From: Streptomyces sp. NRRL F-2664
GTDB lineage: Bacteria > Actinomycetota > Actinomycetes > Streptomycetales > Streptomycetaceae
DNA: 8,125 nt
Reading direction: 5' to 3'
Assembly: GCF_000719345.1 (NCBI RefSeq)
Contig: NZ_JOFX01000089.1
Span: 1-8,125, forward strand
Each line of letters begins with the position of its first letter. The first letter of the stretch is position 1. Made by a program: the position numbers and the translations under genes. The notes under the pieces are model-generated. The model did not search any database and was not told the origin of the DNA. It saw nothing but the letters and a program-made list of their open reading frames with translations. Positions 6,023 to 8,125 of this stretch are shown here, piece by piece.

Positions 6023-6788
6023 GCACATCCGCCGGGCGTTGACCGACCTGATCCCCACCGCAAAGGCACAGAGGTGGGACCCGGCCGAGGCGTCCGCGTC
6101 CTGCTGGCCGAGGAAGCCGCCGGCCGGGACGCAGCCAACTTGCGGACCCGCCGCAAGCGGGCCGTCTTCCCCGCGGGGAAGACGTTCGGGGACTGGGACG
6201 AGACCGCCTCCTCCATATCCCGGCAGCAGGTCCAGGACTCCCTCAAGACCCTCGAGTGGGTGACACGGAAGGAGAACCTCTGCATCTGCGGGCCGTCGGG
6301 GACCGGGAAGTCGCACTTCACCGAGGCCCTGGGGCAGACCGCGGCCGAGGCCGGGATGACCGTCGCCTGGTTCACCATCGAGGACCTCGGAGCCCTGGTC
6401 CGCAGGCACCGGGCCGACGACTCCCTCGCCAGAGCGATGTCCCGGCTGATCCGCACCGACCTGATCATCGTCGACGACATCGGGCTCCTGCCCGTCAGCC
6501 CGGACGCAGCCGAGGGCTTCTACCGCCTGGTCGACGCCGCCTACGAACGACGGGCGCTGGCCGTCTCGAGCAACCTCCACCCGTCCGGATTCGACGAGAT
6601 CATGCCCAAGACCCTGGCCACGGCCACCGTCGACCGGCTCCTCCACCATCGCTCACGTCGTGGTCACCCAGGGTGACAGCTTCCGGCTCACCCAGGCCAC
6701 CTCCGGCCAGGGAGTGATGCCCTTGCGCCACTCGATCAACGGCGGGGAGATATCTGGCCGCCTCTGGGGAGAGCGAACTGGCCGTTGA
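6020..6788 (+). pseudogene. istB: istB-type helper ATPase of an IS21-family element, frameshifted
   Basis: The reading HIRRALTDLIPTAKAQRWDP (from 6024) shifts frame near 6089 to VRVLLAEEAAGRDAANLRTR. It then runs open through CGPSGTGKSHFTEAL (Walker A, 6290-6313), WFTIEDLGALVRRHRADD, LIIVDDIGLLP (Walker B, from 6461), a sensor-like AVSSNLHPSGFDE, and ATVDRLLHH. An extra base at about 6650 shifts it again to AHVVVTQGDSFRLTQATSG and QGVMPL, where family sequence ends; the frame stops at TGA 6786-6788. Known for the family: IstB is an AAA+ ATPase that assembles with the transposase IstA and stimulates insertion. The N-terminus is missing, its first bases now being IS5 sequence. No istA and no IS21 terminal repeats are present, so this is a lone, inactive remnant. 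Confidence 0.9.
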
Positions 6789-6806
6789 CAGACAGGCCAG
6801 GCCCAT

Positions 6807-7190
6807 GACGGAGCGGCGGGCAAGGCTGGCGAAACGCTGGTGACGGTGGTCGGCAGTCCAACGGCCGACCCGGAGCTGCAATTCACCGCCGCCGGCATCC
6901 CGGTCGCCGGTTTCACCATCGCCTCCACCCCAGGTGTGTACGACCGGACCGGAGCGAGTTCGTCGACGGGGAGCCCTGCTCCTGCGGTGCACACTGTGGC
7001 GGGCGGCCGCAGAAAACGCCGCCCAGTCCCTCACCAAGGGCAAGCGGGTCATCGTGACCGGGCGGCTCAAGCAGCGCACCTTCGACCACAAGGAAAGCCA
7101 GCGCCGCACCACCGTCGAGATCATGCCGAGGAGATCGCGGCGATAAGTCTGACCTCGGGCGTCATTACCGGGCTGCAGGAGAACTCACCC
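6807..7190 (+). pseudogene. ssb: Single-strand DNA-binding protein gene, frameshifted
   Basis: The OB-fold of bacterial SSB can be followed through frames: GETLVTVVGSPTADPELQFT and PVAGFTIASTP (6828 to about 6930), SEFVDGEP in a second frame, LLLRCTLWRAAAENAAQSLT, KGKRVIVTGRLKQRTFDHKE in a third (about 6970-7110), then AEEIAAISLTSG back in the first. At least three indels separate these. The start is unclear because the ATG at 6805 is out of frame with GETLVTVVG. The acidic, glycine-rich tail of a replicative SSB is absent, so it would have been a short accessory type, as found on plasmids and integrative elements. It follows the istB remnant directly, and its end merges with the truncated gene behind the rhs toxin at about 7190-7210. 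Confidence 0.85.
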
Positions 7191-7234
7191 CCGGACGCCC
7201 TTGCCCCCGAAACTCCAGATACTGGGATCATCAT
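7121..7234 (-). pseudogene. Start of a truncated gene overlapping the toxin stop (candidate immunity gene)
   Basis: The toxin's stop TGA (7231-7233) overlaps an ATG at 7232-7234 in the ATGA arrangement often seen between translationally coupled genes. The frame reads MMIPVSGVSG and continues to TGA at 7121-7123, only 37 codons. The first eight or nine codons lie in the same lower-GC DNA as the toxin. Beyond about 7205 the DNA turns GC-rich and belongs to the ssb remnant on the other strand. I infer that an immunity gene began here and was cut off by a rearrangement. Known for polymorphic toxins: the immunity gene usually follows directly. With so few residues no immunity family can be named. 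Confidence 0.35.
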
Positions 7235-8125
7235 TTTCGCTTCAAAAAATCACCCGCCACACGAAACAGCACGCCGGACGAAAGCTTATTCAGCCCGGTA
7301 TCAAAAAGCCCGAAATACACGGCCTGAAATCTCTGCCAAAAGTCATCCCAATGCGTCGGATCAAAAAAGCCGTAAGCATTGTACTCGGCTTGCTTAACTA
7401 CCGGCTCACCCCGATGTGAACCGAGAAATGCTAGCACGATATGACCGTCCATGCGCCCGCTACCCTTCTCAACCAGGTTCATGGCCAGGCCATACAGCCG
7501 ACCCTTAACCATATTCCCGCTATTCATAAAACTGACAATTTTACCCATTCCCCCCTTGGCGGCAATCGGCCAAGGAACATTATTTATATTAAATTCCACC
7601 CTGTGGTGTGGCTTCACAAGCTCCCCCTCGCCGAAGAATTTAAGACAGGCAGCGAAAAGCGCCTGACAGCCCAGAGGAGGGACAGATCTTGCCGCAACGT
7701 TGAAATAGTTACGCCCTACCGACTTCGGCGAGCCATCCGGCCCGATAGATGCCAGAAATAGCTTGGAAACTTCTCTTTGCGACATGCCGACGACCGAGGA
7801 ATACAGAGTCCGTATGGCGTCCACGCCCGCATTCCGCTGCATTGCCGCAGGCTCGGGGGCTTTATGATCAAGAGGGAGGGCAATGACCTTCTCTTCGCGG
7901 CCGCTACGGGCGCCTTCGCCGCTCCTCATTCCGGGAACGTGGTCGGGTGTGTACTTCTCAACATCACCCAGATGCGATCGCTGCTTCAAGCGAATCTGGA
8001 TATTTCCGGTGGGGTCGGTGTGCTCGATGGGGTTGGCTGCGAAGGCTTGGTATTTGTTGAGGGGTGTGGGGTGGGGGTCGCGGGTGGTGAAGCGGCCGGT
8101 TTCGGGGTGGTAGAGGCGTGCGGGG
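7231..8125 (-). CDS. C-terminus of an rhs protein with putative papain-fold toxin domain
   Basis: The gene enters from the right edge. The first visible residues, ARLYHPETGRFTTRDP, then NKYQAFAANPIEHTDPTG (ending at 8005), are the classic last repeat of the rhs core, where the toxin tip begins. The 257-residue tip is encoded in markedly less GC-rich DNA, a usual sign of an exchanged toxin cassette. I do not recognise a named family. However, GCQALFAACLKFF (Cys at tip residue 113), DGHIVLAFL (His 188) and YGFFDPTHWDDFW (Asp 215) are in the order, and roughly the spacing, of papain-like toxins such as Tox-PL/C58-type peptidases and deamidases: Cys at a helix start, Gly-His before a strand, then F-D-P. 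Other readings, such as an unknown nuclease, are possible. It ends LFRVAGDFLKRK with an ATGA overlap to a truncated gene. Whether the upstream shell is intact cannot be seen. Confidence 0.8.
   Translation of the reverse strand, partial: PARLYHPETGRFTTRDPHPTPLNKYQAFAANPIEHTDPTGNIQIRLKQRSHLGDVEKYTPDHVPGMRSGEGARSGREEKVIALPLDHKAPEPAAMQRNAGVDAIRTLYSSVVGMSQREVSKLFLASIGPDGSPKSVGRNYFNVAARSVPPLGCQALFAACLKFFGEGELVKPHHRVEFNINNVPWPIAAKGGMGKIVSFMNSGNMVKGRLYGLAMNLVEKGSGRMDGHIVLAFLGSHRGEPVVKQAEYNAYGFFDPTHWDDFWQRFQAVYFGLFDTGLNKLSSGVLFRVAGDFLKRK

Noticed and set aside
5984..6649. Minus-strand frame of 221 codons opposite istB.
   Set aside because: The plus strand carries clear IstB motifs, including Walker A and B, over most of it; only the last few codons coincide with IS5 sequence.
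7441..8113. Plus-strand frames opposite the rhs toxin.
   Set aside because: They are shadows of the minus-strand rhs frame, which carries recognisable core motifs and continues to the window edge.

Overview
The window looks like accessory DNA from a Streptomyces or close actinomycete. It is very GC-rich, reading frames end mostly in G/C codons, and the recognisable genes belong to families common in that genus: rhs/YD-repeat genes, IS256-, IS5- and IS21-type transposases, and a second-copy ssb. No plasmid origin, tRNA, rRNA or CRISPR array was seen.

Two rhs genes on the minus strand bracket the window. At the left edge is the first third of a kilobase of a secreted rhs gene, reading leftward from 329. 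At the right edge is the 3' end of another (7231-8125): the last rhs core motif, then a lower-GC C-terminal toxin domain whose Cys-His-Asp layout suggests a papain-like fold. An ATGA-overlapping start for a following (immunity?) gene is visible, but that gene is cut off almost at once.

Between them lies a graveyard of mobile DNA. From left to right: about 0.9 kb of GC-rich sequence with no convincing gene but an imperfect 85-bp direct repeat; an N-terminal transposase scrap with two stops (1258-1392); a lower-GC stretch holding an unrecognised minus-strand coding tail (1421-1671); a frameshifted, inverted piece of rhs core on the plus strand (1672-2590); a nested inverted repeat that probably ends transcription (2771-2854); one intact minus-strand gene of 387 codons and unknown function (2846-4009); an IS5-type transposase remnant split by a complete but decayed IS256-family element with a 9-bp target duplication (4476-5800); then istB of an IS21-family element (about 6020-6788) and an ssb pseudogene (about 6807-7190), both frameshifted.

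The only apparently intact genes are the two edge rhs genes, as far as visible, and the 387-codon gene. The most informative points are the IS256-in-IS5 nesting, which fixes the order of two insertions, the putative papain-fold toxin left without an immunity gene beside it, and the elaborate inverted repeat at the end of the 387-codon gene.
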